Shown: positions 26,775-36,833, counted from the stretch's first letter. The stretch is 64,000 nucleotides of DNA from Oxynema aestuarii AP17 (GCF_012295525.1 NZ_CP051167.1:2852001-2916000); one strand, 5' to 3'. Notes: generated by a model not told the origin, from the sequence alone. Made by a program: numbers and translations.

Positions 26775-26978
26775 TTACTCGTAAACAACTTTAATTTTTC
26801 CGTATTGGAGAGCTTCAAAAATTCGATTAATTTGACGGCGATCTTCGTCGGTGAGGGATTTGCCGTCGAGCATAGCACGAGTAATTTGTAGGTGTTCTTG
26901 AGGGGTGATCCGATTGGATTCTAAAATCGCTTCGGTCATGCGATCGATGGGAGGAATCTGCGGTTTACTTTGAGCCAT
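26775..26978 (-). CDS. Small conserved cyanobacterial protein
   Basis: This 67-residue soluble protein reads MAQSKPQIPPIDRMTEAILE and ends with EDRRQINRIFEALQYGKIKVV. I recall similar short hypothetical proteins in other cyanobacteria, with the same helix-loop-helix pattern (ITPQEHLQITRAMLDGKSLTDEDRRQINRIF). No catalytic motif is visible. It is transcribed leftward 170 bp upstream of galE and may be monocistronic. Confidence 0.7.
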   Translation of the reverse strand: MAQSKPQIPPIDRMTEAILESNRITPQEHLQITRAMLDGKSLTDEDRRQINRIFEALQYGKIKVVYE

Positions 26979-27164
26979 TTGAGATCGATGTTCGGAAATG
27001 ATTTAAAATAGGGAAAATGCCAGTTTTTGCCCGAATCTTTTCTTATTTTATGACCGATCGCCCGTGGAACTGGTAAATTTTTAGCGGCAAAATTGTAAAG
27101 AGTTGATAAATTTTAACCGACCGGGCGGCGATCGCCCCTTTCGTAAGCTTTCCTCTTTCTTCTA

Positions 27165-27938
27165 ATGAAAATCTACAGACTTCCGGCCTTTTCCGATAAC
27201 TATATCTTTTTAATTCACGATTCCCAACGACAAATCGCGGCAACGATCGATCCCGGAGATGCGGGTCCGGTGTTGCAGCAACTCGATCGCCTCGGCGCCC
27301 GACTGGTGGCGATTTTCAACACCCACCACCATTTCGACCACGTGGGGGGCAATACCATGTTGACCGAAGCTTTTCCCGAGTGCGTCGTCTATGGCGGCGA
27401 TCGCGATCGCGGTCGAATCCCCGGTCAGCAGGTCTTTTTAAGCGAAGGCGACCGCGTGGAATTCGGCGATCGCACTGCCGAAATTCTCTTCGTTCCCGGA
27501 CATACCCTCGCCCATATCGCCTACTATTTTCCCCCGGTCGCGGGAGAAGACGCCGGGAATCTCTTTTGCGGGGATACCTTATTCGCGGGGGGTTGCGGCA
27601 GACTTTTTGAAGGAACCCCCGCCCAAATGCTCGATTCGTTGAGTAAATTGCGCCAACTCCCCGAATCTACCCAAATCTGGTGCGCTCACGAGTATACGTT
27701 GAAAAATTTGCGATTTGCCCTAACTGTCGATGGCGACAACCCGCACTTACAACGACGCTTTGAAGCGGTCAAAATTGCCCGCGATCGCGATCGACCCACC
27801 ATTCCGACCTCGTTAGACGTGGAAAAACGGACCAATCCCTTCTTACGCTGGGACGATCCCGCCGTGCAGAACGCCGTCCGCACCAGCGATCCCGCGACCA
27901 CCTTCGCCCGCTTGCGCGAACGCAAAGACCACTTTTGA
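27165..27938 (+). CDS. gloB: Hydroxyacylglutathione hydrolase (glyoxalase II)
   Basis: This metallo-beta-lactamase-fold enzyme splits S-lactoylglutathione in methylglyoxal detoxification. The 257-residue length is standard. The binuclear metal site [10 protein letters not shown] gives His54, His56, Asp58 and His59, and later ligands are in [25 protein letters not shown] and CAHEYT. The ATG at 27165 (ATGAAAATCTACAG) gives the usual [13 protein letters not shown] start. It stands alone, about 190 bp upstream of rplI on the same strand. Confidence 0.95.
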   Translation: MKIYRLPAFSDNYIFLIHDSQRQIAATIDPGDAGPVLQQLDRLGARLVAIFNTHHHFDHVGGNTMLTEAFPECVVYGGDRDRGRIPGQQVFLSEGDRVEFGDRTAEILFVPGHTLAHIAYYFPPVAGEDAGNLFCGDTLFAGGCGRLFEGTPAQMLDSLSKLRQLPESTQIWCAHEYTLKNLRFALTVDGDNPHLQRRFEAVKIARDRDRPTIPTSLDVEKRTNPFLRWDDPAVQNAVRTSDPATTFARLRERKDHF

Positions 27939-28126
27939 GATTTGACGGGGTTGAGTGTCCTCTCGACGGACAGGCGATCGCCTAACTTGCGATCGCGCTC
28001 CAACTCAACCTAAAATAAAGAGTTCTGGCACGTAACCACCGACCGATCGCGACTCCTTGAGAAACAAAGGCGTCCGACCCAAGATCCGGTTGCAATTAGC
28101 TCGCGCATAAGACAGTAACGACAATC

Positions 28127-28585
28127 ATGGCTAAACGAGTTCAGTTAGTTTTAAATCAAGACGTGAAAAAGCTGGGGAAATCCGGCGACCTCGTCGAAGT
28201 TGCTCCCGGTTACGCTCGTAACTATTTAATCCCCAAAGGATTTGCGGTGCGCACGACCCCCGGCATTTTGCGCCAAGTCGAACGCCGCAAAGAAAAAGAG
28301 CGTCAGCGCTTAATCGAAGAAAAGCAACAAGCCGAAGCTCGCAAAACGGCCCTCGAAACCATCGGTCGCTTTACGATTTCCAAACAGGTCGGGGAAGGCG
28401 ATGCCATTTTTGGAACCGTCACCGATCGCGAAGTCGCCGATGCGATCCAAGCGGTCGCCAATCAAGAAATCGATCGCCGTGGCATTACCCTTCCGAGTAT
28501 CAGCAAGACGGGTTTCTACAAAGCCGAAGTCAAACTGCATCCGGAAGTGACCGCAGAAATCGAAATTCAAGTCGTCCCCCAATAA
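28127..28585 (+). CDS. rplI: 50S ribosomal protein L9
   Basis: L9 binds 23S rRNA at the base of the L1 stalk. The 152-residue protein has the N-terminal domain with [21 protein letters not shown], a long connecting helix rich in Arg/Glu/Lys (about 45-75), and a C-terminal domain. It lies 129 bp upstream of dnaB, an arrangement found in many bacteria. Confidence 0.97.
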   Translation: MAKRVQLVLNQDVKKLGKSGDLVEVAPGYARNYLIPKGFAVRTTPGILRQVERRKEKERQRLIEEKQQAEARKTALETIGRFTISKQVGEGDAIFGTVTDREVADAIQAVANQEIDRRGITLPSISKTGFYKAEVKLHPEVTAEIEIQVVPQ

Positions 28586-28714
28586 ACGGGGCGGTTGTTT
28601 TTGGCTTGGCGGGTCGTGACGGGGTGATTCCCGTCGAAAACCCCTGTTTTCTCGATGTAGAGGCGCGAGCGATCGCGTCTCTCGCTCCCAGATTTTCCCA
28701 TTCGAGGCTCGATC

Positions 28715-30988
28715 GTGGTTGAATCCCCGAACTTTCAAGCGAGCGCCGATCGCCTTCCGCCCCAAAATATCGAAGCGGAAGAATCGATTTTAGGTGGCAT
28801 TCTCCTCGATCCCGAAGCGATTAATCGCGTGGTAGACAAGCTCGTTCCCGATGCCTTTTCTATTGTCGCCCACCGCCACATTTATAACGCCACTCTCGAC
28901 CTTCACCAGAGGGGCAAACCGACCGATTTGATGACCGTAACCACCTGGTTGAGCGATCGCCAACTGCTCGAAAAAATAGGCGGTCAAAGTAAGTTGGCTC
29001 AATTAGTGGATCGCACGGTTTCCGCCGTCAATATCGAACAATATGCCGATCTCGTCATCGATAAATATATTCGCCGTCGCCTCATCCACGCGGGTCACGA
29101 TGTTGCCAATTTAGCTTACGAAACTTCTTTAGATCTCAAAACTATTCTCGATCGCGCCGAACAAAAAGTGTTCGGATTGAGTCAAGAACGCCCCCAACAG
29201 GGTTTAGTTCGGATCTCGGATACTCTCGTTCACGCCTATCAAGAAGTCGAAATTCATCACCAAGGTTTAGCCTTACCCGGTTTGTCTTGCGGCTTTTACG
29301 ACCTCGATGCGATGACGGGCGGTTTTCAGCGATCGGATTTGGTTATCGTGGCGGGGAGACCTGCTATGGGAAAATGTCTCGCCGCCGATTCTGAAATTGT
29401 TTTAAATGACGGTTCTTTAGTCACGATCGCCGAGATCGTCCGTCAACAACAGGCTCGCTTACTGACGTTAAACGAGCATCATTATCAATTTGAATTCACC
29501 GAAGCATCTGCCTTTGTTGACGATGGTATTAAACCCGTTTTTCGGGTGACGACGCGCTCCGGTCGCTCGATTTCTACAACCCTGAGTCACCCTTATTTAA
29601 CCCCCCAGGGTTGGCGACCTCTTTGGGAGTTGAAAATCGGCGATCGCGTCGCCGTTCCCGCAAAATTAACGGTTTTTGGGAATCGCAGGATCGACGAACT
29701 GACTTTAGAAACGTTGGCGCAATTCGCGACGGGCGATCGCCCGCTTCCCGCGATCGTTTTTCAGTTGGAGCGATCGCAATTAGCTCGATTTTTAAACATT
29801 TTATTTCAGTCTAAAAATCAGTCTAAAAATCAGTCTAAAAATCAGAAGTATTTATTTTCAGAGATTGAAACAAATGACGAGCAAAATTTCGATCTTGCCG
29901 ATCGCGTTCTCAACCTAGACAACGAAAAATTAGCCCGTCAACTGCAACATCTACTCTTGCGATTTGGGATGCTTTCCCAACTGCGGCGATCGCCTCGGGG
30001 TTGGAGAATAGAGAGTTTATCGAGATCTCGTCTGGAAACAAGGCGAACCCCCATCACCAGTCATGCGAGCCAAATAGGGAGCGGCGATCGCACTTCAATC
30101 GCTATTTTAGAAAACACAGATCGAAGCATAGGAGAATTCGGCGATCGTCACGAAATTAATCGCAAAATTAATAGCGAAATCTATTGGGATGAAATTATCG
30201 AAATCGTTCCCCTCGGTCGCCAACAAGTTTATGACTTAACTATTCCTAAAACGCATAACTTTGTGGCTAACGATATCTGCGTGCACAATACCAGTTTCGC
30301 CCTGAATATTGCCCGCAATATTGCCGAACATCACGAGTTACCCGTCGCCGTCTTTAGCTTGGAAATGTCTAAAGAACAACTCGTGCAACGGATGCTCGCT
30401 GGCGATGCAGGAATTGAAAGTAACCGTTTGCGATCGGGTCGCATCAGTCAAAACGAATGGGAACCGCTCACGAATGCCGTTGCGATGCTCTCGGAGTTAC
30501 CGATTTTTATTGACGACACCCCCAATATTACCGTCACCGAGATGCGCTCTAAATGCCGCCGTTTGCAAGCGGAACAAGGCGGAAAAATGGGGTTAGTTTT
30601 GATCGACTATTTGCAATTAATGGAAGGGAGCAATCCAGATAATCGAGTTCAAGAATTATCAAAAATAACCCGAAGTTTGAAAGGGTTGGCACGGGAATTG
30701 AGCGTGCCGATTATTACCTTATCTCAACTCAGTCGGGGCGTAGAAGCGCGCAATAACAAACGTCCGATGATGTCCGACTTACGCGAATCCGGTTCGATCG
30801 AACAAGATGCGGATTTGGTGATCATGTTATATCGAGAAGAATATTATATGCCGGACACCCCCGATCGCGGCATCGCCGAAGTGTTGATTACCAAACACCG
30901 TAATGGACCGACAGGGGTGGTGAAATTATTATTCGATCCGCATTTAACGAAGTTTAAAAATTTAGCGCGATCGCCGGGAAATTATTGA
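28715..30988 (+). CDS. dnaB: Replicative DNA helicase with an intein in the P-loop
   Basis: DnaB unwinds DNA ahead of the replication fork. The 757-residue precursor has the N-terminal DnaB domain (about 10-120), a linker helix and the RecA-type motor. Walker A is split: GRPAMGK (214-220) is followed by a 305-residue intein, and the motor resumes with TSFALNIARN. Without the intein the protein is 452 residues, the usual length. Downstream, DYLQLM, SQLSRGVE and SGSIEQDADL are intact. The start is a GTG at 28715. The 3' end overlaps the convergent GH65-PGM gene by 7 bp. Confidence 0.97.
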   Translation: MVESPNFQASADRLPPQNIEAEESILGGILLDPEAINRVVDKLVPDAFSIVAHRHIYNATLDLHQRGKPTDLMTVTTWLSDRQLLEKIGGQSKLAQLVDRTVSAVNIEQYADLVIDKYIRRRLIHAGHDVANLAYETSLDLKTILDRAEQKVFGLSQERPQQGLVRISDTLVHAYQEVEIHHQGLALPGLSCGFYDLDAMTGGFQRSDLVIVAGRPAMGKCLAADSEIVLNDGSLVTIAEIVRQQQARLLTLNEHHYQFEFTEASAFVDDGIKPVFRVTTRSGRSISTTLSHPYLTPQGWRPLWELKIGDRVAVPAKLTVFGNRRIDELTLETLAQFATGDRPLPAIVFQLERSQLARFLNILFQSKNQSKNQSKNQKYLFSEIETNDEQNFDLADRVLNLDNEKLARQLQHLLLRFGMLSQLRRSPRGWRIESLSRSRLETRRTPITSHASQIGSGDRTSIAILENTDRSIGEFGDRHEINRKINSEIYWDEIIEIVPLGRQQVYDLTIPKTHNFVANDICVHNTSFALNIARNIAEHHELPVAVFSLEMSKEQLVQRMLAGDAGIESNRLRSGRISQNEWEPLTNAVAMLSELPIFIDDTPNITVTEMRSKCRRLQAEQGGKMGLVLIDYLQLMEGSNPDNRVQELSKITRSLKGLARELSVPIITLSQLSRGVEARNNKRPMMSDLRESGSIEQDADLVIMLYREEYYMPDTPDRGIAEVLITKHRNGPTGVVKLLFDPHLTKFKNLARSPGNY
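29375..30289 (+). other. DnaB intein (305 residues) with eroded central region
   Basis: The intein starts with Cys (CLAADSEIVL, block A) and has block B with TTLSHPYLT. It ends with block F/G VYDLTIPKTHNFVANDICVHN, with penultimate His and terminal Asn, and the next extein residue is Thr. All residues needed for protein splicing are present. It sits after the P-loop Lys, a site used by other cyanobacterial DnaB inteins. Splicing blocks account for about 140-150 residues; the rest (about 105-265) should derive from a homing endonuclease, but no LAGLIDADG motif is visible. That part contains a 12-bp triplicated repeat at 29807-29842 that encodes QSKN repeats. Confidence 0.95.
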
Positions 30989-33939
30989 GATTTTAGTCCT
31001 AACTTCCCTAATAAATCTTCCCAACGAACGCCGTCTAAATTGGGTAAAACTGCATGAGCGTTACCGACTCGATTGGTCGGCCCCAAACCGACAGCGTACA
31101 TCCCCGCCGCTAAGGCAGCTTCGACCCCCGAGGCGGCATCTTCGACCACGAGACACTCTGCGGGAGCCACCCCAATTAACGAGGCGGCGTGGAGGAACAG
31201 ATCGGGAGCGGGTTTGGACTGTTCGACGCTGTGACCGTCGGCGATCGCATCGACCAGAGGGGCAATTCCGAGCCGTTCTACCACCAATTGGGCGTTTTTA
31301 CTGGCCGATCCGATCGCGATCGCGATCTGGCGCGATCGCAACTGTTCGAGTAAAGGAACGACCCCGGGAAGTAGGTCTTCCGGTCCCATCGTGTGGGTGA
31401 ATTCCACGTAATACTCGTTTTTGCGGGCCATCATCCGTTCCATCTCGGCTTCGCTGAGGGGGCGATCGCCCAACATTTGCAAGAGGGAATCGCGGCGAGA
31501 CAGTCCGCGCATCGCTTCGTTCATCTCGCGATTGAAGGGAATCCCTTCTTCGTCGGCGAGTTTCTGCCAACTACGATAGTGGAACTCGGCAGTATCGGTC
31601 AGTACGCCGTCGAGATCGAAAATCACACCGCGAATCGTCGAGTTTTCGCAGCCATGGCGATCGTCGTTGGTCGAATCGCAAGGGTTTAAATCGAACTCGT
31701 AAGTTTTACCCCGCCATTGCAACTTAAACTTGAGTCGGGTCCACCCGGGGGGAAAATGGGGAGTGGCGATCGGTTCGTCCCCGGGGACGATTCCCGGCAA
31801 TTGGACGCCGCCAAAGCCGAACACCACCGCCTGCCAGACCCCGCCCGCCGAGGCGGCGTGTATGCCGTCGGCAGCATTTCCCCGCACGTCTTCCAGGTCT
31901 ACCATAGCCGCGAGCATGAAATCTCGATAAGCTTCCTCGGGTTTGTCCAGATCGCAGGCTAAAATCGCGTGAATCGCCGGACCGAGGGAGGATCCGTAAG
32001 TGCGATCGGTACGGGGCGCGTAGTAATCCCAGTTCGTTCGCAGCACGTCGCGATCGTAGTACAACAAGTGATTTCCTGGGGACGCGATCGCCGGACCACT
32101 CCCGCGCAGCACGTACAGCAGCATTAACACGTCCGGTTGTTTGAGCACTTGGCGCTTGTTCGCCCCTTCGATCCCGAGGATCGCCTGCATCGATCGCGTG
32201 CGCGGTTCGTATGCTTCCAGGTCGATATCTTCGAGTTGAAAGAAATTTTCGCACTGCTCGATCGTCCCGGTCGCGGGATCGTAGGGAATCCACAAACCGC
32301 GCACGATATCGGCCCAACGCTGTTGGCGTTCTTCCGTTAAATCCAGTTGAGTTGTCAACGTCGCGCAGCGATCGCCGTCGTATTGCGCCAACCATTGCAA
32401 AATCGCCAACGCCGTTTGTAAGTGCCACTGCACCATCCGATTCGTAAAGGCATTATTATCGACCCGTTCGTGATATTCGTCCGGACCGATAACATTGCGG
32501 ATCTCGTAGCGTTCCCGTTTCCCGTCCCATTCGACGCGACTGCCCCAAAATAAGGCCGTATCGAGGATAATTTCGGCGCCGTAACGACTCATCCACTCGT
32601 CATCCCCGGTTCCTTGCCAATATTGCCAAATTGCATAAACGACATCGGTGGTGATGTGCAGTTCGCGATCGCCGCACCAAATCCGAATCGGTTCGGTTTC
32701 CGGATCCGTAGACAACACCCAACGCGGGGTCACTTCATCCCCCGTGTCCGCACTTTCCCAGGCAATCAACGCCCCGGGATAGCCACTGGCTTTCGCTTTG
32801 CGCCGACTCCCGGGTAAGGTGTGGTAGCGGTAGGTGAGCAAGTTGCGGGCCAGTTCCGGCTGGGTGAAGGTCAACGCCGGAACGATGAAAATTTCCGTAT
32901 CCCAGAAAATATGCCCTTTATAGCCGAAACCGGACAGGGTTTTCGCCGGAATGCTGACGCGATCGTCGTCCCGTGGCGTGGCGATCGCCAGTTGAAATAA
33001 GTTGTAACGGACCGCGAGTTGCGCTTTGAGGTCCCCTTCGATGGTGATGTCCCACTTGTCCCAGGTGGCGTCCCAAGCCTTTTCGTGGCGCGATCGCAAC
33101 TCCGTATAATCCCCTCGTTCGCTTAAATGGGCGATCGCCTTGGCTGCGGGATCTGGCGTTTCCCGAGTCGTGAACACGGTCAGGACTTTCGCCAAACTCA
33201 CGGTTTGACCGGGACTGGCGCTAAAGGTCGCCGCGATCGTCGGGTAGCCTTCGCATCCTTTCAGTTGAATGTCGGGATCGTTCGCCCCGCGTAAGTCGAT
33301 CCGGGACGCCATCCCCAATTGGATCCGGGAATTGCGGGTCTGCACGTGCAACCACACCCCTTCGAGTTGCCGATCGCGATTGCCGATCGCCCCTTGGTTG
33401 ACCCATTCCCAATGCACGATCCCCTGGTTTTCCGGATAACCGTTGATACTCGATTGAATTTCAATTTCTCCTTGAAAATCCACCGGGGTCACTCCGACCA
33501 TCAGCGCCAAAACGTGGCGGTCGTCCAAACTGGCGAAGCGTTCGAAACTCAAGTCGAGGGTATGGCCCCCAGGCGATCGCCAGCGCACCCGGCGATCGAG
33601 CAATCCCCGTTTTAAATCGAGTTGGCGACTGTAACTGAGGATTTCGCCGCGATCGAGTCGGAAGCGTTCGCCTTCGATCGCGATCGACAGCGCCAACCAA
33701 TCGGGACAGTTCGCCAGTTCCGTATAAACTACGGGGACGTCATCGTAGACCCCATTGATAAAGGTGGCGGCCCAAGCGCCGGGATACCCTTCCTCAAAAC
33801 TGCCGCGCGTTCCGAGATAACCGTTCCCGACAGTGAAAACCGTTTCTTTGTGATGTTGGTGGTGGGGGTCGAATTGAGTTTCACTCAAAACCCAATCGGA
33901 GTATAAGAAGGGGTGGGGAGCAACTTTGGCGTCCATCAC
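30982..33939 (-). CDS. GH65 disaccharide phosphorylase fused to beta-phosphoglucomutase
   Basis: Residues 1 to about 755 form a GH65 phosphorylase: FVGNGYLG-like start (TVGNGYLGTRG), FWDTEI (345-350), the catalytic acid Glu488 in GPDEYHERVDNN, and KQPDV (600-604). A HAD-type beta-phosphoglucomutase follows from about 770, with the nucleophile Asp775 and Asp777 in FDLDGVLTD. GH65 enzymes split alpha-glucosides (trehalose, maltose, kojibiose, nigerose) with phosphate to give beta-glucose-1-phosphate, which the mutase turns into glucose-6-phosphate. The two activities are usually separate neighbouring genes; here they are one 985-residue chain. The exact disaccharide cannot be told. It is in line with sucrose synthase upstream (167 bp). 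Confidence 0.93.
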   Translation of the reverse strand: MMDAKVAPHPFLYSDWVLSETQFDPHHQHHKETVFTVGNGYLGTRGSFEEGYPGAWAATFINGVYDDVPVVYTELANCPDWLALSIAIEGERFRLDRGEILSYSRQLDLKRGLLDRRVRWRSPGGHTLDLSFERFASLDDRHVLALMVGVTPVDFQGEIEIQSSINGYPENQGIVHWEWVNQGAIGNRDRQLEGVWLHVQTRNSRIQLGMASRIDLRGANDPDIQLKGCEGYPTIAATFSASPGQTVSLAKVLTVFTTRETPDPAAKAIAHLSERGDYTELRSRHEKAWDATWDKWDITIEGDLKAQLAVRYNLFQLAIATPRDDDRVSIPAKTLSGFGYKGHIFWDTEIFIVPALTFTQPELARNLLTYRYHTLPGSRRKAKASGYPGALIAWESADTGDEVTPRWVLSTDPETEPIRIWCGDRELHITTDVVYAIWQYWQGTGDDEWMSRYGAEIILDTALFWGSRVEWDGKRERYEIRNVIGPDEYHERVDNNAFTNRMVQWHLQTALAILQWLAQYDGDRCATLTTQLDLTEERQQRWADIVRGLWIPYDPATGTIEQCENFFQLEDIDLEAYEPRTRSMQAILGIEGANKRQVLKQPDVLMLLYVLRGSGPAIASPGNHLLYYDRDVLRTNWDYYAPRTDRTYGSSLGPAIHAILACDLDKPEEAYRDFMLAAMVDLEDVRGNAADGIHAASAGGVWQAVVFGFGGVQLPGIVPGDEPIATPHFPPGWTRLKFKLQWRGKTYEFDLNPCDSTNDDRHGCENSTIRGVIFDLDGVLTDTAEFHYRSWQKLADEEGIPFNREMNEAMRGLSRRDSLLQMLGDRPLSEAEMERMMARKNEYYVEFTHTMGPEDLLPGVVPLLEQLRSRQIAIAIGSASKNAQLVVERLGIAPLVDAIADGHSVEQSKPAPDLFLHAASLIGVAPAECLVVEDAASGVEAALAAGMYAVGLGPTNRVGNAHAVLPNLDGVRWEDLLGKLGLKSQ

Positions 33940-33942
33940 AGC

Positions 33943-33987
33943 TTTTAGAGTTTAGAGTTTAGAGTTTAGATTGTAGATTTTAGATTC
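33943..33987. repeat. TTTAGAG/TTTAGAT heptamer repeat tract
   Basis: Several TTTAGAG and GTTTAGA units lie directly in front of the GH65-PGM gene, between it and sucrose synthase. This is the clearest example of the short tandem repeats in this window. Confidence 0.7.
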
Positions 33988-34106
33988 GGGTAGTTTTTGC
34001 AGATCCAGGGTAAATTTTGGGATCGGTCGGCGATGGTTAGATCTGAGCGCAACATCGGCGAAACTCTCGGGAATTGAGCGCCGAGGAGATCGAGACCGTC
34101 AACCCG

Positions 34107-36545
34107 TCAACCCTGACAATGTTCTGCGAGTAACCGCTCGGCTCTAGGCTTGTAAATGGCATAAAATAAAGCTTCCATATAGCGCAACAGCGCTTCTCGG
34201 TCTTCTTTTGCCGCCGATCGCCAAAACCCATAAGTTTTCGCGATCGCCAGCACGTGCTTGGCGTGCAGCTTCCAGTTATATTTCGCCCGCACCCGTTCGA
34301 TCGCCCGTTGGGAAATTTCCGACCAGTAATCGGGATCCGCGTCGCAGCGATCGCTAAAATCGAGGATTTTGCGAGCCATTGCTTCTAAATCCGTCGGATC
34401 GATCGAAAAACCATTCTCCCCATCTTGAATAATTTCCGACGGTCCGCCGAATTGGGTCGCAAACGTCGGCAATCCGGAAATCATCGCTTCGATCGTCGTC
34501 AATCCGAAGGCTTCAAACCGCGCCGGATGCACGAAAATGCCGCGATTTTCGGCGATCGCCCGATAGACCCCGCCCGTGTCCGGCGTCGTCAGGCGCATTC
34601 CCACCCAGCGCAGCTTATTTTCGAGGGCGTAGCGGGCGATCGCCTCGTAAAGTTGTTCGATTTCCGCTTTTTCTTCTTCATCTTTGGCCCGATCGCGGTG
34701 AATCGTGCGCGTGAGAAAGACTAAGTTATAGCGCTCTTGTAACCCAGGCGATCGTCCGAAACATTCGACCAATCCCGAGAGATTTTTGACCGCCGTCAGG
34801 GGGGCGATCGCCAACATGGCGGGTTTGTCCGGATCGTCCAATTTCCCAAAAATATCCGGGTCTTCACGGGTCAACAGCAGGCTTTTGAGGCGATCGCGCC
34901 GCGTTCGTTCCCTGTCTCCATCCGCACCCACGGGATCGGTTTCAAAATAGGGAAAAAAGATACTTTCATCGACCCCCGGCGGGACGAGATTAAACTTCGG
35001 ATCGAACAGTTCGATCCCGTTAACCACGTGATACAGTTCCGGCATGGTAAAGATTTTGTAAGATTCGTAATGCCCGACCGTATCCGGGGTTCCTACAATT
35101 TCTTGATAGGTACTCGTCAGGATAAAATCTGCCGCATTCATGGCGATCGTATCCGCCGTAAATTGTAGGGAAAAATGATAGCGCTCTTCTAAATCTTGCC
35201 AGTAAAGATTGCTGAATAAATATCTCGGTTTTTCCAACACGTGGGCGATATGACCGTAAGGAACGTCAAACTGTCTCGACAGTAAAAAAGCCACTAAATT
35301 ACCGTCGGAATAGTTGCCGAGAATCGCATCTGGCGTTCCTTCAAATTCTCGAACTAATTCTGTTTGAGCATCTAAAGCGAAGGTTTCTAAATACGGCCAA
35401 ATTTCTCGTTTTGAGAGCCAATTTTGGGTTAAATTGGCATTGAACTCTCGGAACGGAACTCGCAAGATCCAAGCATTCTCTGTATCTTCGAGTTTTTCGA
35501 GCCTTTGATGACAAACCGTTCCTTCACTGTTGGGGATTAATCGCGTCAAAACGATCGCTTTCGCCCGAACGCCATAACGATCTAATCCGGCGAGTTTAAT
35601 TTCATTTTGCAGTTGATTTTCTAAATGACGGGCTTGATTGAGAACGTAAACCAGTTGTCCGCTTGTTTCCGATCGCCCCAAGACTTCTTCTTGCGCCACC
35701 CACCCATGAACGGAGACTAAAACAATATTAAAAATTAGGGGAATATGAGCGAGAAAGGCTTCTAAAACGGCGCGATCGGAGGTTCCAATCGGTTTGTTGA
35801 GAAATTCGAGAACGGTACGCACTCGACTGGCGTTATAGCCCCACCCCGGCTCAAATCCGAGCTGTCTGAGGTCTTGTTCAAATACTGGGTAAGGAGTCTC
35901 CGGGTCGAGGCTATCGATCGCCTTTAAGGCTTCGATCGCTTGTTGGGAAAGTTGTTCGCGATTGGTAATGCGATCGTTCAAAAATAATGGGGTTTCTCGA
36001 TAAGAGCGATCGCGCAACAAATCGAAAACAACGGACAACCATTGTTCGGGTTCGTGAAACCGTTTTGCCGATAATTCGCTATTGAGAAACTCCAGTCCAC
36101 TGCCAATATTGCGCGCGTCGCGGATACTGGGAGAATGAGCGTAAAATGGGGTCACGTCAATTTCGAGTAACCCACCTTTTTCGGGGAAAAAACGACCGAC
36201 GAGACGATCGCGGAAAGCGAGTAAATCGCGCACGTTTGCTGGTTCTACGCGATCGCGATCCCGATCGAGTTTGCAAATTTCCTGCGAGGCGATTCTCGGA
36301 CGCAATAAAAACCAAATTTCGCGATCGTCGAGAATTAGTTCGTGGGTGTAATGGATTAATTCTCCCAAGGAGGAAGAGTGAAAAAAATAGGCAGGTTTTT
36401 CGCGATCGCTGCAATATTCTGAAAAAGCCTGTAAAATTTGATTGCGGAGGAAATAGCGATCGCTATCTTTACTTAATTGCGCGATGAATTCATACAAATC
36501 GGTTTTTTCACTACTTTTTAAAACCGCTTGAACCAGTTCGGACAT
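34107..36545 (-). CDS. susA: Sucrose synthase
   Basis: Sucrose synthase is a reversible cytosolic enzyme that converts sucrose plus NDP to NDP-glucose plus fructose. The 812 residues match the family. The N-terminal regulatory region is followed by the GT-B core, with EFEGTPDAILGNYSDGNLVAFLLS near residue 400 and the donor block with HPARFEAFGLTTIEAMISGLPTFATQFGGPSEII (E-x7-E glutamates). In cyanobacteria it supplies ADP- or UDP-glucose for glycogen or cell-wall sugars. It lies between a small zinc-ribbon gene and the GH65-PGM gene, all leftward. The ATG at 36545 fits the family start MSELVQ. Confidence 0.95.
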   Translation of the reverse strand: MSELVQAVLKSSEKTDLYEFIAQLSKDSDRYFLRNQILQAFSEYCSDREKPAYFFHSSSLGELIHYTHELILDDREIWFLLRPRIASQEICKLDRDRDRVEPANVRDLLAFRDRLVGRFFPEKGGLLEIDVTPFYAHSPSIRDARNIGSGLEFLNSELSAKRFHEPEQWLSVVFDLLRDRSYRETPLFLNDRITNREQLSQQAIEALKAIDSLDPETPYPVFEQDLRQLGFEPGWGYNASRVRTVLEFLNKPIGTSDRAVLEAFLAHIPLIFNIVLVSVHGWVAQEEVLGRSETSGQLVYVLNQARHLENQLQNEIKLAGLDRYGVRAKAIVLTRLIPNSEGTVCHQRLEKLEDTENAWILRVPFREFNANLTQNWLSKREIWPYLETFALDAQTELVREFEGTPDAILGNYSDGNLVAFLLSRQFDVPYGHIAHVLEKPRYLFSNLYWQDLEERYHFSLQFTADTIAMNAADFILTSTYQEIVGTPDTVGHYESYKIFTMPELYHVVNGIELFDPKFNLVPPGVDESIFFPYFETDPVGADGDRERTRRDRLKSLLLTREDPDIFGKLDDPDKPAMLAIAPLTAVKNLSGLVECFGRSPGLQERYNLVFLTRTIHRDRAKDEEEKAEIEQLYEAIARYALENKLRWVGMRLTTPDTGGVYRAIAENRGIFVHPARFEAFGLTTIEAMISGLPTFATQFGGPSEIIQDGENGFSIDPTDLEAMARKILDFSDRCDADPDYWSEISQRAIERVRAKYNWKLHAKHVLAIAKTYGFWRSAAKEDREALLRYMEALFYAIYKPRAERLLAEHCQG

Positions 36546-36616
36546 AATTCCCCCATACTGGATCGAAAGAGTTATAAAATAATCTTTGTTTAATTTAGAT
36601 AAAGTGAGGCAATCGA

Positions 36617-36635
36617 GGCGGGCAGTTCGCCCGCC
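36617..36635. terminator. Hairpin between zinc-ribbon gene and sucrose synthase
   Basis: GGCGGGC pairs with GCCCGCC around the loop AGTTC. On the plus strand TTCTT follows; on the minus strand there is no T-run, so as a terminator of the leftward zinc-ribbon gene it would be weak. It could equally be a processing or attenuation hairpin. Confidence 0.4.
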
Positions 36636-36647
36636 TTCTTGAGGGTG

Positions 36648-36833
36648 TTAGGCGATCGAAGAAACTTTGGCTTTGTTATTAGGAGTTAGCACCGTTGGAC
36701 TCTGCCGAACTGACGGCGCGATCGCCTCATCGGGGAGTTCTTGCCAACAGTGGGTACAAAACCAATAGACTCTTCCTTTACGGGCGTGGCGCAGCAAAGC
36801 ATCACCACAGCAAGGACAAGTATTTATTGCCAT
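36648..36833 (-). CDS. Small zinc-ribbon protein
   Basis: This 61-residue protein starts at an ATG with a strong AAAAGGAGGT Shine-Dalgarno sequence about 10 bp upstream, which decides this start over an earlier in-frame one. The N-terminal half holds two Cys pairs (CPCCGDALLRHARKGRVYWFC then THC, i.e. CxxC and CxxC) that can bind one zinc, with a conserved Trp/Tyr core. The C-terminus is unstructured. I recall similar small cyanobacterial proteins but no known function. It lies between a GT4 gene and sucrose synthase, all leftward, so a regulatory role in sugar metabolism is conceivable. Confidence 0.8.
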   Translation of the reverse strand: MAINTCPCCGDALLRHARKGRVYWFCTHCWQELPDEAIAPSVRQSPTVLTPNNKAKVSSIA

